Shown one piece after another: positions 1-9,408 of a DNA stretch of 50,389 nt; positions within the stretch are counted from its first letter, which is position 1, and every line of letters begins with the position of its first letter. This stretch comes from Candidatus Pelagibacter sp. GTDB taxonomy: Bacteria > Pseudomonadota > Alphaproteobacteria > Pelagibacterales > Pelagibacteraceae. The DNA is taken from positions 1 through 50,389 of the forward strand of contig JAOINI010000007.1 of the NCBI GenBank assembly GCA_028139285.1, read 5' to 3'. Made by a program: the position numbers and the translations under genes. Under the pieces are notes generated by a model that was not told the DNA's origin, searched no databases, and saw only the letters and a list, made by a program, of their open reading frames with translations.

Positions 1-50
1 CGAACCTATTGATTACAAATCAATTGCTCTACCAATTGAGCTATGAGGGC
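1..50 (-). tRNA. tRNA-Thr(UGU), partial (3' end outside window)
   Basis: Read on the minus strand, the 5' acceptor strand GCCCTCA starts at base 50. It is followed by a D arm with stem GCTC/GAGC and an anticodon stem ATTGA/TCAAT that encloses loop TTTGTAA, giving anticodon TGT. The T arm and acceptor 3' strand lie beyond base 1. The anticodon reads ACN Thr codons and has U at position 34, so it is a possible substrate of the wobble-uridine pathway proposed for the trhO region of this window. Confidence 0.9.
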
Positions 51-100
51 TTGATTGCTTATTAAAATAAATTATCTAAAAAAACAATATAAATAAACTA

Positions 101-844
101 TTATTTTATTGCTTGAAATATATGGTGACAAACAATTGAAACTGTATTTGATATATTCAAACTCTCCACATTTTTATTTATATTTACCCTGAATTTAAAA
201 TCTGAATTTTCTAATGTTTTAGCTTTTATTCCAAAACCCTCAGAACCAAACAATAATACGTTTTTTCCTTTCCAGTTATTTTTAGTAAAATCTTTAGATG
301 AAGATATGTCGAAAGCACTTATCCAAAAATCTTTAGTTTTTAAATATTTAAGAGCAGTATTTAAATTAGAAACTTTAAAAATTTTTAAATGTTCTGTACC
401 ACCACTAGCACTTTTGTATAGTAGTTTACTTTTTGATGGAAAGGACCTTTCTTTTACTATTAATCCATCTATGTTGAAAGCCACAGCACTTCTTATGATT
501 GATCCAATATTTCTTGCATCGGTTACCTCTTCTAAAGCAATAAAATTAATAAATTGTTTTTTATTGTTTAAAACAAATTCTTTTAAGGTGGTTTCTTCCA
601 AGTGCTCTATTTCAGCTATTAAACCTTGATGGGCTGTTTCATCTCTGCCACACAAATTATCTAATTCTTTTCTCGTTTTGTAAAAAACATTTGTTTTTTT
701 AAACAAATTTAACGATTGATTTTCTCTATTTAGCTTTTTTTTTGCATCTTCTGTTACAAATACTCTTTCTACTTTCCTAGATGGATTTTTAAGAGCTTCT
801 AGGACTGCATGTTTACCAACAATGAAAAAAGTGGTTTTTTTCAT
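101..844 (-). CDS. rlmB: 23S rRNA 2'-O-ribose methyltransferase, SpoU/TrmH family (RlmB-like)
   Basis: This is a SPOUT-class SAM-dependent RNA 2'-O-methyltransferase. The RlmB subgroup methylates G2251 in the 23S rRNA P-loop. The N-terminal part (about 1-80) matches the small substrate-binding domain seen in TrmH-family enzymes. The SpoU motifs are clear: NIGSIIRSA at about 112-120, LLFGSEGFGI at 197-206 and ESLNISNTVSI at about 227-237, which together build the trefoil knot and SAM pocket. At 247 aa it has the normal length. It is transcribed away from the tRNA/tuf cluster. The ATG at 844 is the natural start. RlmB is the best guess, but related SpoU paralogues share these motifs. Confidence 0.85.
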   Translation of the reverse strand: MKKTTFFIVGKHAVLEALKNPSRKVERVFVTEDAKKKLNRENQSLNLFKKTNVFYKTRKELDNLCGRDETAHQGLIAEIEHLEETTLKEFVLNNKKQFINFIALEEVTDARNIGSIIRSAVAFNIDGLIVKERSFPSKSKLLYKSASGGTEHLKIFKVSNLNTALKYLKTKDFWISAFDISSSKDFTKNNWKGKNVLLFGSEGFGIKAKTLENSDFKFRVNINKNVESLNISNTVSIVCHHIFQAIK

Positions 845-898
845 GATTTTTAACTAATTTTTTCAAATTACTAGCATATTTTAAGGCAAAATGATTTA

Positions 899-926
899 TT
901 GCAATTATTTCATAAATGCTTATAAA
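899..926 (+). promoter_or_regulatory. candidate sigma70 promoter for the tRNA-Tyr/tRNA-Gly/tuf unit
   Basis: TTGCAA (899-904) and TATAAA (921-926) are separated by 16 bases, which would put the start of transcription near 933, about 47 bases before tRNA-Tyr. This is the only good hexamer pair in the 135-base gap between rlmB and the tRNAs. TTGCAA is palindromic, so the same site could also serve as a -35 for rlmB on the other strand. It is a consensus-based guess in AT-rich DNA. Confidence 0.4.
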
Positions 927-979
927 ACCCTTGTTGTTAAATGCTTTTTAAGTTGGTGGGTATCCCCACAATTTTATTA

Positions 980-1065
980 GGAGGGGTACCAAAGCGGTCA
1001 AATGGGGCGGGCTGTAAACCCGTTGACTTCGGTCTTCGAAAGTTCGAATCTTTCCCCCTCCACCA
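980..1065 (+). tRNA. tRNA-Tyr(GUA)
   Basis: The acceptor strand GGAGGGG pairs with CCCCTCC, followed by discriminator A and an encoded CCA (1063-1065). The anticodon stem GCGGG/CCCGT encloses loop CTGTAAA, giving anticodon GTA. A long variable arm follows, as expected of a class II bacterial tRNA-Tyr. It lies 44 bases before tRNA-Gly, in the same Tyr-Gly-tuf order as the E. coli tufB locus. Confidence 0.95.
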
Positions 1066-1109
1066 GACTTTAAATTTTAACAATGAAGAGCGCGATAAGT
1101 TTGGATATT

Positions 1110-1183
1110 GCGGGTGTAGTTCAATGGTAGAACGCTAGCCTTCCAAGCTGGATGTAAGGGTTCGATTCCCTTTACCCGCTCCA
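1110..1183 (+). tRNA. tRNA-Gly(UCC)
   Basis: The acceptor strand GCGGGTG pairs with the 3' strand TACCCGC. Discriminator T and encoded CCA (1181-1183) follow. The anticodon loop CTTCCAA gives anticodon TCC, which reads GGA/GGG. It ends 37 bases before the tuf start codon, so tRNA processing from a tRNA-tuf transcript is likely. Confidence 0.95.
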
Positions 1184-1220
1184 AAAATTTGAATTAAAAA
1201 TAAAAGTGAGGAAAAAATAG

Positions 1221-2420
1221 ATGTCAAAAGAAAAGTTTAACCGAAACAAACCACATTGTAATATTGGTACGATAGGTCATGTCGACCATGGTAAAACAAC
1301 TCTTACAGCCGCGATAACAAAGGTATTATCTGAAGCTGGAGGTTCTAGCAGCGCAAACTTTGTTGCTTACGATCAAATTGATAAAGCACCAGAGGAGAAA
1401 GAGAGAGGAATTACTATATCAACCGCGCACGTAGAATATGAAACAGAAAAGAGACACTATGCTCACGTAGATTGTCCTGGGCACGCAGATTACGTAAAAA
1501 ATATGATTACAGGAGCTGCACAAATGGATGGAGCTATTTTAGTAGTTAATGCTGCTGATGGCCCAATGCCTCAAACAAGAGAACATATCCTATTAGCTAG
1601 ACAAGTTGGAGTTCCCGCAATTGTAGTTTTCTTAAATAAAATTGACACAGTGAAAGACAAAGAACTGGTTGATTTAGTTGAAGAAGAAATAAGAGAACTT
1701 CTAACATCTTATAAGTTTCCTGGAGATAAAATTCCTATCGTAAAAGGTTCTGCATTAAATGCCGTAGAAGGAAAAGACGAAGCCACAGGAAAAAATGCAA
1801 TTATGGAATTGATGAAAGCTGTTGATGAGACAATTCCTCAACCTGATAGACCTAAGGATAAACCATTTTTGATGCCCGTAGAAGATGTCTTTTCAATCTC
1901 TGGAAGAGGTACAGTTGTAACTGGAAGAGTAGAGTCTGGTGTTATCAAAGTTGGTGAAGAAATTGAAATAGTAGGAATCCGAGATACAAAAAAATCTGTT
2001 TGCACTGGTGTTGAAATGTTTAGAAAACTTTTAGATAGTGGTGAAGCAGGGGATAATATTGGAGCTCTTTTAAGAGGTGTTGAAAGAGATGACGTTGAGA
2101 GAGGTCAAGTACTTTGTAAACCTGGTTCAATAACACCCCACACAGAATTTGAATGTCAGGCTTATATTTTAAAGAAAGAGGAGGGTGGAAGACACACGCC
2201 TTTTTTTACAAAATATAGACCTCAGTTTTACTTTAGGACAACGGACGTAACGGGAGAAGTTACTTTACCCTCTGGAACTGAGATGGTTATGCCTGGTGAT
2301 GACGGAAAATTTACAGTAAAATTAATCACACCAATTGCAATGAGCGAAAACTTGAACTTTGCGATAAGAGAAGGTGGAAAAACTGTTGGAGCTGGAGTAG
2401 TAACTAAGATAGTAAAATAA
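1221..2420 (+). CDS. tuf: translation elongation factor Tu
   Basis: This GTPase carries aminoacyl-tRNA to the ribosomal A site. The 399-aa protein has the canonical features: G1 GHVDHGKTT (about 19-27), the switch I motif RGITI, G3 DCPGH, G4 NKID and two C-terminal beta-barrel domains. GTGAGGA at 1206-1212 is one of the clearer Shine-Dalgarno sites in the window. It sits between tRNA-Gly and tRNA-Trp, upstream of secE, which corresponds to the tufB position. There is no second copy at the tufA position between fusA and rpsJ, so this may be the only tuf gene. Confidence 0.98.
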   Translation: MSKEKFNRNKPHCNIGTIGHVDHGKTTLTAAITKVLSEAGGSSSANFVAYDQIDKAPEEKERGITISTAHVEYETEKRHYAHVDCPGHADYVKNMITGAAQMDGAILVVNAADGPMPQTREHILLARQVGVPAIVVFLNKIDTVKDKELVDLVEEEIRELLTSYKFPGDKIPIVKGSALNAVEGKDEATGKNAIMELMKAVDETIPQPDRPKDKPFLMPVEDVFSISGRGTVVTGRVESGVIKVGEEIEIVGIRDTKKSVCTGVEMFRKLLDSGEAGDNIGALLRGVERDDVERGQVLCKPGSITPHTEFECQAYILKKEEGGRHTPFFTKYRPQFYFRTTDVTGEVTLPSGTEMVMPGDDGKFTVKLITPIAMSENLNFAIREGGKTVGAGVVTKIVK

Positions 2421-2426
2421 ACTCTT

Positions 2427-2502
2427 AGGAGCGTAGTTCAATTGGTAGAGCGCCGGTCTCCAAAACCGGAGGTTGTGGGTTCGAGTCCCTCCGCTCCTGC
2501 CA
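2427..2502 (+). tRNA. tRNA-Trp(CCA)
   Basis: The acceptor AGGAGCG pairs with CGCTCCT, with discriminator G and encoded CCA (2500-2502). The stem CCGGT/ACCGG encloses loop CTCCAAA, giving anticodon CCA. It starts 6 bases after the tuf stop and ends 15 bases before the secE ATG. Processing of this tRNA would therefore cut the tuf and secE messages apart. Confidence 0.95.
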
Positions 2503-2517
2503 AGTTTTAGGAATTTT

Positions 2518-2709
2518 ATGAAAAACCCTTTAAAATTTATTCAAGAAGTAAAACAGGAAACTTTTAGAATAACTTGGCCAACTAAGAAAGAAACTATGAT
2601 GGGTGCAGTGATGGTTTTTGCACTATCAACCATAGCGGCTATTTTTTTTCTAATTTTAGATCAAATATTAAGATTTTTACTAAATATAATTCTAACAATT
2701 AATTTTTAA
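2518..2709 (+). CDS. secE: preprotein translocase subunit SecE
   Basis: SecE is the small clamp subunit of the SecYEG channel in the inner membrane. The 63-aa form has the short single-membrane-span architecture: an amphipathic N-terminal helix with the conserved EVKQETFRITWPTKKE region (about 9-24), then one hydrophobic helix (about 27-57). The start is set at the ATG at 2518. The longer open frame upstream runs through the tRNA-Trp gene and cannot be coding. The gene is followed after 3 bases by nusG, the usual partner. Confidence 0.93.
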   Translation: MKNPLKFIQEVKQETFRITWPTKKETMMGAVMVFALSTIAAIFFLILDQILRFLLNIILTINF

Positions 2710-2712
2710 TTT

Positions 2713-3237
2713 ATGAGTTGGTACATTGTTCAAGCATATTCAGGATTTGAAAAAAAAGTTGTTGAGTCGATAAAAGACGAGCTCAAAAAGCATAAGTTAA
2801 TTGACAATTTACAAGAAGTTTTAGTTCCCACACATCAAGTTACAGAGGTAAAAAAAGGAAAGCGTACAAAAAAAGAAAAAAAATTTTTTCCTGGGTACGT
2901 TTTGATAAAGATTGAACTCACTAAACAAATTTATCATTTAATAAAAAATCTTCAAAAAGTAAGTGGTTTTTTAGGTTCATCAGATAAACCAACTCCAATA
3001 TCAGATGATGAAATTAAAAGAATATTGGGTCAGGTGTCAGAAAGTGCAGTTTCTCAGAAAACAGGTATAAACTTTGAAATAGGTGAAAAAGTTAAAGTCT
3101 GTGATGGACCTTTTGCGTCTTTTAATGGTCTTATTGAAGAAATTGATGAAGAAAAGTCTAGACTTAAAGTTTCAGTTTCTATATTTGGTAGAGCAACACC
3201 TGTTGATTTAGAATTTAATCAAGTGGAGAAAAATTAA
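2713..3237 (+). CDS. nusG: transcription termination/antitermination factor NusG
   Basis: NusG binds RNA polymerase, suppresses pausing and couples to Rho or the ribosome. The 174-aa protein has the N-terminal NGN domain (starting [14 protein letters not shown], with FFPGYVLIK in the middle) and a C-terminal KOW domain ([16 protein letters not shown], about 122-137). The length matches bacterial NusG without insertions. The stop overlaps the rplK start by one base (TAATG), so the two are translationally coupled. Confidence 0.97.
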   Translation: MSWYIVQAYSGFEKKVVESIKDELKKHKLIDNLQEVLVPTHQVTEVKKGKRTKKEKKFFPGYVLIKIELTKQIYHLIKNLQKVSGFLGSSDKPTPISDDEIKRILGQVSESAVSQKTGINFEIGEKVKVCDGPFASFNGLIEEIDEEKSRLKVSVSIFGRATPVDLEFNQVEKN

Positions 3238-3662
3238 TGGCAAAAGAGATTACCGGATTTGTCAAGTTGCAAATAAAAGGAGGCCAAGCTAATCCAGCGC
3301 CTCCTGTTGGGCCTGCCTTAGGACAAAGAGGTATTAATATAATGGAGTTCTGCAAAGCTTTTAACGAAAAAACAAAAGCCTTTATGGGAAAACCAGTACC
3401 TGTTGTAATAACAGTTTATAAAGATAAAAAATTTGATTTTATTATTAAATCTCCACCCGCATCCCATTTTATAAGAGAGGCGGCAAAACTAAAAAGTGGT
3501 TCTAGTGAGCCAGGAAGAGTAATTGCCGGTAGTATTACAATGAAACAAGCTGAAGCTATTGCTAAAGAAAAAATGAAAGATTTGAATGCTTTTGATTTAA
3601 AAGAAGCAACTAAAATTATATGTGGATCAGCAAGATCTATGGGAATTGAAGTAAAAGAATAG
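3237..3662 (+). CDS. rplK: 50S ribosomal protein L11
   Basis: L11 forms the GTPase-associated centre with L10/L12 and 23S helices 43/44. At 141 aa it has the typical length. The N-terminal [16 protein letters not shown] segment is the proline-rich switch region and the C-terminal half is the rRNA-binding domain. It starts on the last base of the nusG stop and is followed 2 bases later by rplA. There is no room for the separate 5' leader that L1 uses for autoregulation in E. coli. Confidence 0.98.
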   Translation: MAKEITGFVKLQIKGGQANPAPPVGPALGQRGINIMEFCKAFNEKTKAFMGKPVPVVITVYKDKKFDFIIKSPPASHFIREAAKLKSGSSEPGRVIAGSITMKQAEAIAKEKMKDLNAFDLKEATKIICGSARSMGIEVKE

Positions 3663-3664
3663 TT

Positions 3665-4351
3665 ATGAAAAAAAGATCAAAAAGATATAAATCAATTTTA
3701 AAATTTTCTCAAAAAGATAAAAAAATTGAAACAAAAGAGGTTTTAGAATTAGTTAAAAAAAATTCTACATCAAAGTTTGATGAGTCTATAGATGTTTCTT
3801 TAAGAATAAATTTAAAACAGACAAAAGGTGGAGATTTTAGTTTACGAACAACTGTTAATTTACCAAATGGTTCTGGAAAAAAAAATAAGATAGCAGTTTT
3901 GTGCGAAACGGATAAACTTGATGAAGCAAAAAAAGCTGGAGCAGATGTTTTTGGGTCAGATGATTTATTAGAAAAAATTGCTTCGGGAAAGTTTAATTTT
4001 ACAAAACTTATATGTACTCCTGCAATGATGGGAAAAATTGGAAAACATGGAAAAGTTTTAGGCCCAAAAGGTTTAATGCCGAATCCAAAATTGGGTACAG
4101 TATCTAATAATATTATTAAAGCAGTCGATGATATTAAAAAAGGGTTAGTAGAAATTAGAAATGATAAAGATGGAAATCTTTCTTCAACAATTGGAAGAAA
4201 AAGTTTTTCCACAGAAAAACTCTTAGAAAATTATAAATACTTTATTGATAGTATCAAAAAGGAGAAACCTGATGCTATAAAAGGAGAATTTATTAAAAGT
4301 GCTTTTATAACTTCTACAATGGGAATCTCTTACAAGGTTGGAGCAAAATAA
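3665..4351 (+). CDS. rplA: 50S ribosomal protein L1
   Basis: L1 forms the mobile stalk that helps release deacylated tRNA from the E site. The 228-aa protein carries the family signature around CTPAMMGKIGKHGKVLGPKGLMPNP (about 117-141) and a C-terminal return to domain I. The length is normal. It lies 2 bases after rplK and 4 bases before the chosen rplJ start. Confidence 0.97.
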   Translation: MKKRSKRYKSILKFSQKDKKIETKEVLELVKKNSTSKFDESIDVSLRINLKQTKGGDFSLRTTVNLPNGSGKKNKIAVLCETDKLDEAKKAGADVFGSDDLLEKIASGKFNFTKLICTPAMMGKIGKHGKVLGPKGLMPNPKLGTVSNNIIKAVDDIKKGLVEIRNDKDGNLSSTIGRKSFSTEKLLENYKYFIDSIKKEKPDAIKGEFIKSAFITSTMGISYKVGAK

Positions 4352-4355
4352 AATT

Positions 4356-4868
4356 ATGATGTCTAAAGAAGCTAAGAAAAATTACGTAGAAGAGATGAAG
4401 AAAAACTTTAATGATAATGAGTCAGTAATGATAGCTCAATATCAAGGACTAAATGTTAACGAGCTAGATGCGCTAAGAAAAGAATTAAGAGATAAAGGAA
4501 TTTTATTTAAAATCACAAAAAATAGGATTACTAAAATTGCAATTAAAGAAACTCCTAAAAAAGATCTAGAAAAATACTTTGTTGGCCCAACTGCTGCAGC
4601 AATTTCATCTGATCCAATTTCAACTGCAAAAATTTTGACAAAATTTTCAAAGTCAAACGATAAATTAAAGATTGTCGCAGGATTTATGGATGGAAAGGTT
4701 TTGGACGAAAAAGAAGTGTCAGTAATTGCCACACTTCCATCTTTAGAAGAGGCTAGGGCTAAAATAGTGGGAATTTTAGCATCTCCAGCTCAAAAATTAG
4801 TCAGTATTTTACTTGCACCCGGCTCAAAAATTGCTAATTTAGCGCGCGCAAAGAGTTTAAAAAATTAA
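4356..4868 (+). CDS. rplJ: 50S ribosomal protein L10
   Basis: L10 anchors the L12 dimers on the ribosomal stalk. The frame is open from 4338, but that would overlap rplA. Tandem ATGs at 4356 and 4359 lie just after the rplA stop and give 170 or 169 aa, the usual length. The N-terminal globular domain (up to about 110) and the C-terminal L12-binding helix (ILLAPGSKIANLARA) are recognisable. Only 4 bases separate it from rplA, so the long L10 leader used for autoregulation in E. coli is absent. Confidence 0.95.
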   Translation: MMSKEAKKNYVEEMKKNFNDNESVMIAQYQGLNVNELDALRKELRDKGILFKITKNRITKIAIKETPKKDLEKYFVGPTAAAISSDPISTAKILTKFSKSNDKLKIVAGFMDGKVLDEKEVSVIATLPSLEEARAKIVGILASPAQKLVSILLAPGSKIANLARAKSLKN

Positions 4869-4883
4869 TTCATAGGAAATAAA

Positions 4884-5255
4884 ATGGCAGACTTAAATAA
4901 AATTATAGATGAGCTTTCGACTTTAACAGTTGTCGAAGCAGCGGAACTTTCAAAACAACTTGAAGAAAAGTGGGGTGTTACAGCAGCAGCACCGGTGGCA
5001 GCAGCACCTGCAGGTGGAACAGCAGCACCAGCTGGAGAGGAAAAATCAGAGTTTTCTCTTTTCTTGGCTGCAGCTGGCGATAAGAAAATTAACGTTATTA
5101 AAGAAGTAAGAGCAATAACTGGTTTAGGTTTAAAAGAAGCTAAAGATTTAGTTGAAGCGGCACCAAAAGAAATTAAAGGTGGTGTGGCTAAAAAAGATGC
5201 TGAAGAATTTAAAAAGAAACTTGAAGCAGCTGGGGCTAAAGTAGAATTAAAGTAA
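4884..5255 (+). CDS. rplL: 50S ribosomal protein L7/L12
   Basis: This is the multicopy stalk protein that recruits and activates translation GTPases. The 123-aa protein has an N-terminal dimerization helix pair (1-32), a flexible Ala/Pro/Gly-rich hinge (about 33-52) and a C-terminal factor-binding domain with [25 protein letters not shown] Shine-Dalgarno-like AGGAA precedes the ATG. The GCA-rich hinge is locally less AT-rich than its surroundings. It is followed by a 59-base gap that holds a hairpin before rpoB. Confidence 0.98.
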   Translation: MADLNKIIDELSTLTVVEAAELSKQLEEKWGVTAAAPVAAAPAGGTAAPAGEEKSEFSLFLAAAGDKKINVIKEVRAITGLGLKEAKDLVEAAPKEIKGGVAKKDAEEFKKKLEAAGAKVELK

Positions 5256-5276
5256 ACAAAATTTGATACGAGAATT

Positions 5277-5297
5277 GTTGCAGGTAGTACTTGCAAC
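5277..5297 (+). promoter_or_regulatory. RNA hairpin between rplL and rpoB (possible attenuator or processing site)
   Basis: Bases 5277-5285 (GTTGCAGGT) pair with 5289-5297 (ACTTGCAAC) to form a 9-bp stem with one G-U pair and a 3-base loop. A U-rich run (CTCTTTATTTATTT) follows, just before the rpoB ATG at 5315. In E. coli the same interval holds a partial terminator and an RNase III site that set the rpoB:rplL ratio. The position argues for an analogous role here. The sequence alone cannot separate attenuation, cleavage or translational control. Confidence 0.5.
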
Positions 5298-5314
5298 AGC
5301 TCTTTATTTATTTG

Positions 5315-8300
5315 ATGCAATTATCTTTTACTCAAAAGAAAAATATTAGAAAAAACTTTGGAAAACTAATTGAAGGTCTGTCTATTCCGAATCTTATCGA
5401 AGTTCAAAAAAACTCTTATAATGAATTTCTAGAGTCGAAATCTCTTAATGAGCAACTCTCTGAGCTATCTAAAGGGATAGATAAAGTTTTTAAAAGTATT
5501 TTTCCTATTGAAGATGGTAACGATAAATCTACCCTAGAATATATTTCTTACAAATTAGAAAAACCTAAGTTTGATGTCATAGAATGTAAGCAAAGAAGCT
5601 TATCATATTCAGCTGCTCTAAAGGCAAATTTACGTTTAGTAGTTTACGACATTGATACTGAAAACAATACTAAGCAAATTTTATCTGCAAAAGAACAAGA
5701 AGTATTTATTGGAGATTTACCTTTAATGACTCCAAGCGCTACATTTATTACTAATGGAGTAGAAAGAGTTGTTGTAAATCAAATGCACAGAAGTCCTGGA
5801 GTTTTTTTTGATCACGATAAAGGTAAAACACATGCAAGTGGAAAGCTTTTATTCAATTGTAGAATAATACCAGGCAGAGGTTCATGGTTAGATTTTGAGT
5901 TTGATCCAAAAGATATTTTATATTTTAGAATTGATAGAAAAAAAAAATTACCAATCACAACAATTTTATATGCTTTAGGTTTTACAAAAGAAAAAATTAT
6001 TGAAACTTTTTATACTACTAATAAATACTCTTACGAAATAGATAAAAAATACTGGATAACAGATTTTAATCCTGATAATTATAAAAGGCCAATCAAACTC
6101 TTATACGATTTAATTGATAGTGATAGCGGAAAAAAAATCCTATCAAAAGGTGAAAAATTAAATATTGTAATTGCAAGGAAACTTCAAGAAAGAGGGTTGA
6201 AGTCTATTGTTGTTTTCAATGAAGAAGTTGTTGGAAAATATTTGTCTAAAGATATTAAGGATAAGAGTGGTCAGGTCATCATCGGAGCTGGCTTTGACAT
6301 AACAGAAGAACAATTAAACAAAATAATCAATCAAGAAGAGAAAACACTTAACATTGTAAATATAGATCCAATAAATAAAGGACCATATATATTAGAAACT
6401 CTTAAAATTGATAAAAATTTTAATAAACATGATGCTCTAAACGATATCTATAAAGTTTTGAGACCTGGCGAAGCCCCTTCAGTAGAAATAGCAGAGGAAA
6501 TTTTTAAAAACCTTTATTTTAAAAAAGAAAGATATGATCTTTCTGAAGTAGGAAGAGTTAAATTAAACTCAAAACTTGATTTGAAAACGAGTCCGAAAAA
6601 AACCATTTTAGAAACTCAAGATATAATTGCGATAATTAAATTCATGTTAGATTTAAGAGATGGAAAAGGCGACGTTGATGATATTGACCATCTTGGAAAC
6701 AGAAGGGTAAGATCTGTAGGTGAGTTAGTTGAAAATCAATTTAGGATTGGACTTCTGAGGACTGAGAGAACTGTAAAAGAAAAAATGTCAACTTTTTTAG
6801 AAATTGAGTCTGCAATGCCTCAAGATTTGATTAATGCGAAACCTATAACAACATCACTAAAAGATTTTTTTGCCACATCACAGCTTTCACAATTTATGGA
6901 TCAAACTAATCCGTTATCAGAAATAACTCACAAGAGAAGAGTTTCTGCTTTAGGACCAGGTGGATTAACAAGAGAAAGAGCTGGATTCGAAGTAAGAGAC
7001 GTACATCCCACTCACTACGGAAGAATTTGCCCTATAGAAACTCCAGAAGGGCCTAACATTGGATTAATTAATAGTCTAGCGACTTACTGTAGAGTTAATA
7101 AATTTGGATATATTGAAAGCCCTTACAAAAAAGTAAACAATGGAAAAGTAACTTCTGAAATTAAATACCTTTCAGCTATAGAGGAAGAAAAGTACACTAT
7201 CGCACAAGCCAACTCATCCCTAAAAAAAGATGGCTCATTCACAGAAGAGCTAGTTGCTTGTAGAAAAAATTTAAATTTTGAATTGTCAAGTAGAGATAAT
7301 ATTGACTTTATAGATGTTTCGCCAAAACAATTAGTCTCTGTGGCTGCAGCTCTAATTCCGTTTTTAGAAAATGATGATGCTAATAGAGCATTAATGGGAT
7401 CAAACATGATGAGGCAAGCTGTTCCATTATTGAAACCAGAATCACCTCTTGTGGGTACTGGCATTGAAGCTGATGTAGCACTAGACTCTGGAGTGACTAT
7501 TGTTGCTAAAAGAAACGGTGTAGTTGATAAAATTGACGGAAAAAGAATTGTAGTTAAAGTTACTGATGTTACAGATTTATCTCAATCTGCCGTTGATATT
7601 TATAATTTATCAAAATTTCAGAGATCAAATCAAAATACGTGTATTAATCAGAAACCACTTGTAAAAGTTGGAGATAAAATTAAAAAAGGAGATATCATTG
7701 CTGATGGCCCAGCTACAAAACTAGGAGAATTGGCGCTTGGGAAAAATGTCACCGTAGCTTTTATGCCATGGCAAGGATATAATTTCGAAGACTCTATTTT
7801 GATATCTGAGAGATGTGTGACTGATGATGTTTTTACATCAGTACACATTGAAGAATATGAGTCCATGGCTAGAGATACTAAACTTGGAGCCGAGGAGATT
7901 ACAAGAGATATTCCTAATGTTAGCGAGGAAAGTTTACGAAACTTGGATGAGTCAGGTATTGTTTACGTAGGGGCAGAGGTAAAACCAGGTGATATACTTG
8001 TTGGAAAAGTAACACCAAAAAGTGAAACTTCTTCAAGCCCTGAAGAAAAATTACTAAGATCTATATTTGGTGAAAAGGCCACAGACGTAAGAGACTCATC
8101 TCTGAAATTACCCTCTGGAAGCGCAGGAGTAGTGATTGACGTAAGAGTTTTCAATCGTCATGGTATTGAAAAAGATGAGAGATCTATAGCTATTGAAAGA
8201 GCTGAGATTGAGTCAGTTCAAGAAGATAAAAAAGTAGAGGAAGAGATATTAAATCGTAATATAAAATTAAGAGCTATAGATTTGTTAAATGGGCAAAGTA

Positions 8301-9406
8301 TAAATAAACAATTTAAAGAATTGAAACCAGGAACAACACTAAATAAAAACGATTTTGAGAACTTGAACTTAAAAGATTTGTGGAAATTTTCATTTCAAAA
8401 AGATGAAATAAATACTGATCTTGAAAAACTTAAAAATCAATTTGATAATGCATCAGAGGATATCAAATTGAGATTTGAAGACAAAGTTACAAAGATACAA
8501 CAAGGAGATGATTTGCTTCCTACAGTTATGAAAGTTGTAAAAGTCTTTGTAGCAGTAAAAAGAAGGTTGATGCCAGGAGACAAGATGGCAGGAAGACACG
8601 GAAACAAGGGAGTAGTAAGTAAAATTGTTCCTGTAGAGGATATGCCTTATATGGAAAACGGTAAACCAGTTGACATAGTTCTTAATCCTTTAGGAGTTCC
8701 GAGCCGAATGAATGTCGGTCAAATTTTGGAAACACATCTAGGATGGTCTTGTTCTGAATTAGGGGATCAAATTAAAAAATATTTAAAAAATTTTGAGGAA
8801 GAAATTGATAAGATAAAAACTAAACTAAAAGAAATTTATGGTAATGAATATTATGAAGAGGTAATCTCAAAATTAAATAATAAAGAAATAGCTGAATTAA
8901 TACAAAATTTATCAAACGGAGTTCCAATCGCAACTCCAGTTTTTGATGGGGCTAGCACTAAGGCAATTACAGAAATGCTTGATTTAGCTAAACTTCCAAA
9001 AACCGGTCAAACTCATTTATGGAATGGTCAAACTGGTGAGAGATTTGATAGACCTGTCACAGTGGGAATAATTTACATGCTAAAATTAAATCATCTTGTT
9101 GAGGATAAAATACACGCGAGATCAACTGGTCCATATAGTTTAGTCACCCAACAACCATTGGGTGGTAAAGCACAATCCGGAGGACAAAGATTTGGTGAAA
9201 TGGAAGTTTGGGCATTAGAAGCATACGGCGCCTCTTATACACTTCAAGAAATACTTACAGTTAAGTCAGATGACGTAGCTGGAAGAACTAAAGTTTACGA
9301 GACTATTGTAAAAGGTAATAATAACTTTGAATCAGGTGTTCCTGAGTCTTTCAATGTCTTGGTTAAAGAAATAAGAGCATTAGGTTTAAATATCGAATTA
9401 AATTAA
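5315..9406 (+). CDS. rpoB: DNA-directed RNA polymerase subunit beta
   Basis: This is the beta subunit of RNA polymerase. The frame is open from a TTG at 5291, but the ATG at 5315 gives the expected start [18 protein letters not shown] and 1363 aa. The rifampicin-binding cluster (bases about 6880-6960, [20 protein letters not shown]) matches the wild-type, drug-sensitive pattern. The C-terminal part contains [12 protein letters not shown] and the [17 protein letters not shown] region that contacts beta'. It is followed by rpoC after 2 bases. The hairpin at 5277-5297 probably tunes its expression relative to rplL. Confidence 0.98.
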   Translation: MQLSFTQKKNIRKNFGKLIEGLSIPNLIEVQKNSYNEFLESKSLNEQLSELSKGIDKVFKSIFPIEDGNDKSTLEYISYKLEKPKFDVIECKQRSLSYSAALKANLRLVVYDIDTENNTKQILSAKEQEVFIGDLPLMTPSATFITNGVERVVVNQMHRSPGVFFDHDKGKTHASGKLLFNCRIIPGRGSWLDFEFDPKDILYFRIDRKKKLPITTILYALGFTKEKIIETFYTTNKYSYEIDKKYWITDFNPDNYKRPIKLLYDLIDSDSGKKILSKGEKLNIVIARKLQERGLKSIVVFNEEVVGKYLSKDIKDKSGQVIIGAGFDITEEQLNKIINQEEKTLNIVNIDPINKGPYILETLKIDKNFNKHDALNDIYKVLRPGEAPSVEIAEEIFKNLYFKKERYDLSEVGRVKLNSKLDLKTSPKKTILETQDIIAIIKFMLDLRDGKGDVDDIDHLGNRRVRSVGELVENQFRIGLLRTERTVKEKMSTFLEIESAMPQDLINAKPITTSLKDFFATSQLSQFMDQTNPLSEITHKRRVSALGPGGLTRERAGFEVRDVHPTHYGRICPIETPEGPNIGLINSLATYCRVNKFGYIESPYKKVNNGKVTSEIKYLSAIEEEKYTIAQANSSLKKDGSFTEELVACRKNLNFELSSRDNIDFIDVSPKQLVSVAAALIPFLENDDANRALMGSNMMRQAVPLLKPESPLVGTGIEADVALDSGVTIVAKRNGVVDKIDGKRIVVKVTDVTDLSQSAVDIYNLSKFQRSNQNTCINQKPLVKVGDKIKKGDIIADGPATKLGELALGKNVTVAFMPWQGYNFEDSILISERCVTDDVFTSVHIEEYESMARDTKLGAEEITRDIPNVSEESLRNLDESGIVYVGAEVKPGDILVGKVTPKSETSSSPEEKLLRSIFGEKATDVRDSSLKLPSGSAGVVIDVRVFNRHGIEKDERSIAIERAEIESVQEDKKVEEEILNRNIKLRAIDLLNGQSINKQFKELKPGTTLNKNDFENLNLKDLWKFSFQKDEINTDLEKLKNQFDNASEDIKLRFEDKVTKIQQGDDLLPTVMKVVKVFVAVKRRLMPGDKMAGRHGNKGVVSKIVPVEDMPYMENGKPVDIVLNPLGVPSRMNVGQILETHLGWSCSELGDQIKKYLKNFEEEIDKIKTKLKEIYGNEYYEEVISKLNNKEIAELIQNLSNGVPIATPVFDGASTKAITEMLDLAKLPKTGQTHLWNGQTGERFDRPVTVGIIYMLKLNHLVEDKIHARSTGPYSLVTQQPLGGKAQSGGQRFGEMEVWALEAYGASYTLQEILTVKSDDVAGRTKVYETIVKGNNNFESGVPESFNVLVKEIRALGLNIELN

Positions 9407-9408
9407 TT

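Noticed and set aside
956..969. GTGGG/CCCAC hairpin followed by AATTTTATT just before tRNA-Tyr
   Set aside because: The stem is only 5 bp and the T-run is broken. A terminator at this point would stop the tRNA/tuf transcript, so it is more likely part of the tRNA 5' leader or chance.
941..1138. A 65-codon open frame across the tRNA-Tyr gene and into tRNA-Gly
   Set aside because: It lies over two well-folded tRNA genes and has no protein-family resemblance.
2473..2517. Upstream extension of secE
   Set aside because: The added codons are the 3' half of tRNA-Trp; SecE homology begins at the ATG at 2518.
3709..4212. A 167-codon minus-strand open frame
   Set aside because: It is fully antisense to rplA and its composition is that of a reverse shadow of an AT-rich gene.
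4980..5035. GCA-rich repetitive stretch in rplL
   Set aside because: It encodes the normal Ala-rich flexible hinge of L7/L12, so it is not a separate repeat element.
5291..5314. TTG start eight codons upstream of the rpoB ATG
   Set aside because: It falls inside the 3' arm of the rplL-rpoB hairpin, and the ATG at 5315 gives the conserved RpoB N-terminus.
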